DNA from: Epiperipatus broadwayi
Lineage: Eukaryota > Onychophora > Udeonychophora > Euonychophora > Peripatidae
DNA length: 64,000 nucleotides
Direction of reading: 5' to 3'
NCBI GenBank assembly: GCA_028023455.1
Contig: JAQFVV010006271.1
Location: 5,603,048-5,667,047, forward strand
Both the position numbers and the translations under genes were made by a program. Below the pieces are notes generated by a model. The model was not told the DNA's origin and searched no databases. It saw nothing but the letters and a program-made list of their open reading frames with translations. Positions 61,753 through 64,000 of the stretch are shown here, piece by piece; positions within the stretch are counted from its first letter, which is position 1, and each line of letters opens with the position of its first letter.

Positions 61753-62966
61753 TTGCACTATAAATTCATCAATACTCCTTCAACACTTTAAGCAAATAAC
61801 TTTATTTATATATTTTACAGTTTCGACTGTACTAGCAGTCTTCATCAGAACTACAACATAAAAAATTAGACAAATATTATATCAATAGAACCAAAATTAT
61901 TATTCTTCATATTTCCATATAAAAGTAAAATAAAACAAAATAATATAAAGCAAAAACAACTCAATCCAACCCTTTCAACCAAAATCCTCCCAAATCTTTC
62001 AAAAACCCAACACATAAAAATTAAACTACAAAAAATATAATATTAAAATATATATATAATAATAATAACAAACTAATAATAAAAAATAACAATAAAAAAA
62101 AATAACAAAACATTTTAAAATCATTTTTAAATTATTCTTCAAATTGACAAACAAATAAATGTATTAAAACAATTCAAATTTTATCATCAAACCATTAAAA
62201 ACAAAACCCTTGGAACCCATTAAACCAATAATCTAAAATTTAATATCAAAAATTATCATTTTTATCATAACCAATTACATATATAAGACCAAAAACCCAA
62301 ATACCCAAAAAACAAAAATTAAAATTAAAAAATAAACTTAAAAATAAAAATAAAAATAAAAAATTAAAAAATAAAAATTTTTGTTTTTTGGGTATTTGGG
62401 TTTTTGGTCTTATATATGTAATTAGTTATGATAAAAATGATAATTTTTGATATTAAATTTTAGATTATTGGTTTAATGGGTTTTAAGGGTTTTGTTTTTA
62501 ATGGTTTGATGATAAAATTTGAATTGTTTTAATACATTTATTTGTTTGTCAATTTGAAGAATAATTTAAAAATGATTTTAAAATGTTTTGTTATTTTTTA
62601 TTTTTATTGTTATTTTTTATTTTTATTGTTATTTTTTATTATTAGTTTGTTATTATTATTATATATATATTTTAATATTATATTTTTTGTAGTTTAATTT
62701 TTATGTGTTGGGTTTTTGAAAGATTTGGGAGGATTTTGGTTGAAAGGGTTTGGATTGAGTTGTTTTTGCTTTATATTATTTTGTTTTATTTTACTTTTAT
62801 ATGGAAATATGAAGAATAATAATTTTGGTTGTATTGATATAATATTTGTCTAATTTTTTATGTTGTAGTTCTGATGAAGACTGCTAGTACAGTCGAAACT
62901 GTAAAATATATAAATAAAGTTATTTGCTTAAAGTGTTGAAGGAGTATTGATGAATTTATAGTGCAA
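61753..62966. repeat. 1.2-kb near-perfect palindrome
   Basis: Arms of about 0.56-0.6 kb are reverse complements with very few differences (one is AGAACC against ACAACC; another is an extra ~20-bp T-rich unit in the right arm). The centre lies near 62345-62375. The outer edge is TTGCACTATAAATTCATC and its complement. Through most of the left arm G is nearly absent while C is common, and the right arm is the reverse. The termini carry the motif treated under the hammerhead-like entry. No protein coding. Confidence 0.93.
62871..62899 (+). other. Hammerhead-ribozyme-like core (mirrored at 61820-61848)
   Basis: CTGATGA (62871-62877), an extra A, stem GACTG/CAGTC with loop CTAGTA, then GAAAC (62895-62899). 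This matches the CUGANGA-stem II-GAAA core of hammerhead ribozymes apart from the extra A. A cleavage GTC lies upstream at 62848-62850, but stems I and III pair poorly by eye. The left arm carries the reverse complement at 61820-61848. Confidence 0.4.
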
Positions 62967-63369
62967 TAAAAAAAGAAGCAAAATATAGAGGGAGAAAGAA
63001 GAAATGGACAAAAAGTTAAATAAATCATTAATAAGTTTTTACACAAAAGAGCATGCTTTAAAGAAGTTAATTTTAATTTCAAATGCAAAAGTATTTTTGC
63101 AGTATTCAAGGTCAAGGTATAAACATATATAATGTATAATGAATATGTAAATAATAATAATTGTATAAAAATAACGAATATGTAAAAGTAATAATAATTC
63201 TATAAACACAGAATAAGAGTAATAATTGTAATGTATAATAAATATGTAAAATAACTATAGTAATTAAGAATAACGATTGTGTAAAATTACAATGTTATTA
63301 AATCATAGAAAGTTGTATAATAATAGAAAGCCCAGCTGACCTTATAGGGTCAGAAAACTATGTAAAATA
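62967..63369. other. Unassigned AT-rich sequence
   Basis: It has repeated short motifs (AATAATAATTGTATAAAA, AATATGTAAA) but no gene. Confidence 0.5.
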
Positions 63370-63479
63370 CCATATATGGTGAGAATCGTAAAATACTGTG
63401 TGTATGTGAAAACGTAAGTGAAAACACCATATATGGTTAGGAATGTGAAAGACTCCAGAAGTCTTGAGGGGTATATAAA
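63370..63479 (+). promoter_or_regulatory. Promoter-like block: two CArG boxes and TATA
   Basis: CCATATATGG occurs at 63370-63379 and 63427-63436. This is the exact SRF/MADS CArG consensus CC(A/T)6GG, in two partly duplicated ~57-bp units. GGGGTATATAAACCCCC follows with TATATAAA at 63472-63479. A possible donor CT|GTAAGT lies about 70 bp further on (63546-63553). It could be a host promoter with a short first exon, or the U3 of an LTR element. No downstream coding sequence is visible in the window. Confidence 0.4.
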
Positions 63480-63882
63480 CCCCCAAAACTAAACTAATTG
63501 TTCGGATGTTCTGAGTTTTAATTATGAGTCAGAGACTCCTGCCTCTGTAAGTCGAAAGCAGGACTAGGGTATTTTATGCAGGTCACCACGACCTTTTATT
63601 ATTTTATTACGCCTTATAATAGGCTATATATATAGTTAAAATTATCCGTATTAAACTATAATCTTACCATCTCAATTCTGCCTTTGTCCATTTATTTACT
63701 TGCGGGTCATAAGACACTGCAATTTTCCATTTTTATTATCAGAAATGTGTATATTGTATTAATTATGACATATAGTTTTTGTACTTCTATATATATATAT
63801 GGTAAGATATCATCTATATTTATATAAATATAAAAATGTGTTTGTGTTTTAAATGTTTAATTTATGTAGATTTATATTTAAT

Positions 63883-63957
63883 GTAATAATCGATCTAAAT
63901 AATATTGAAACAAACAACTAATTATATTTGTTTCAATCTTATTTAGATTGATTATTA
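63883..63957. repeat. Inverted repeat, 31-bp arms
   Basis: TAATAATCGATCTAAATAAT...GAAACAAA pairs with TTTGTTTCAAT...ATTTAGATTGATTATTA around a 13-nt loop. A small hairpin-forming element at the window end. Confidence 0.85.
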
Positions 63958-64000
63958 TATAAAGTATATATCTATAACAACATTGTAATTTCTATACTGA

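Overview
This window is AT-rich, intron- and repeat-dominated DNA from a eukaryote, most likely an invertebrate animal. That rests on RTE-type non-LTR retrotransposons, tRNA-derived SINEs, foldback/MITE elements, long (TA)n, (TAA)n and (GATA)n microsatellites, and at least one spliced Ras-family exon. I cannot name the species. It is an assembled scaffold piece: it holds a gap of exactly 500 Ns (54723-55222) and a suspicious 583-nt G homopolymer (16070-16652).

The left third (1-13.4 kb) is led by an LTR retrotransposon at 4623-13374. It has two near-identical direct LTRs of about 2.9 kb, a primer-binding-site-like motif 3 nt after the 5' LTR, a decayed gag (8887-10093) and no pol. Diverged relatives of the same giant LTR lie at 3351-4383 (U3 part only), 36169-38143 (inverted, R-U5 part only) and 38144-40741 (apparently full length). 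At least three lineages of a giant-LTR family therefore occur in 64 kb.

13.4-36 kb holds a tRNA-derived SINE (14944), the GATA/poly-G/GGAT satellite block (15917-16771), a decayed RTE LINE on + (17390-20040), a 3.2-kb segment bounded by TGTAACC/GGTTACA (20173-23373), long stretches without recognisable genes, a 5'-truncated LINE tail embedded in (TAA)n (28118-29068), a foldback MITE (29841) and a 1.1-kb dispersed repeat (35069-36168, partner 20303-21410).

40.7-56.3 kb contains a decayed LINE on - (42735-44110), an RTE scrap on + (44130-44440), several palindromic elements (46276-47632), the last coding exon of a Ras-superfamily small GTPase on - (48383-48759, with a probable 1-nt homopolymer frameshift), the most complete RTE copy on - (50165-52580) and a well-formed 119-nt coding exon on - (56119-56237) of unknown identity. 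The two exons may belong to one minus-strand gene whose introns collected the repeats, but no intervening exon was found and the N gap lies between them.

56.3-64 kb contains tandemly duplicated SINE units (57957-58530), a minisatellite, a 273-bp foldback element, a second copy of the zinc-finger-tailed LINE (60850-61500), and a near-perfect 1.2-kb palindrome (61753-62966). The palindrome's arms are almost G-free or C-free, and a hammerhead-ribozyme-like core sits near its ends. A promoter-like block with two perfect CArG boxes and a TATA box follows (63370-63479). Apart from the two exons, nothing in the window looks like an intact host gene.
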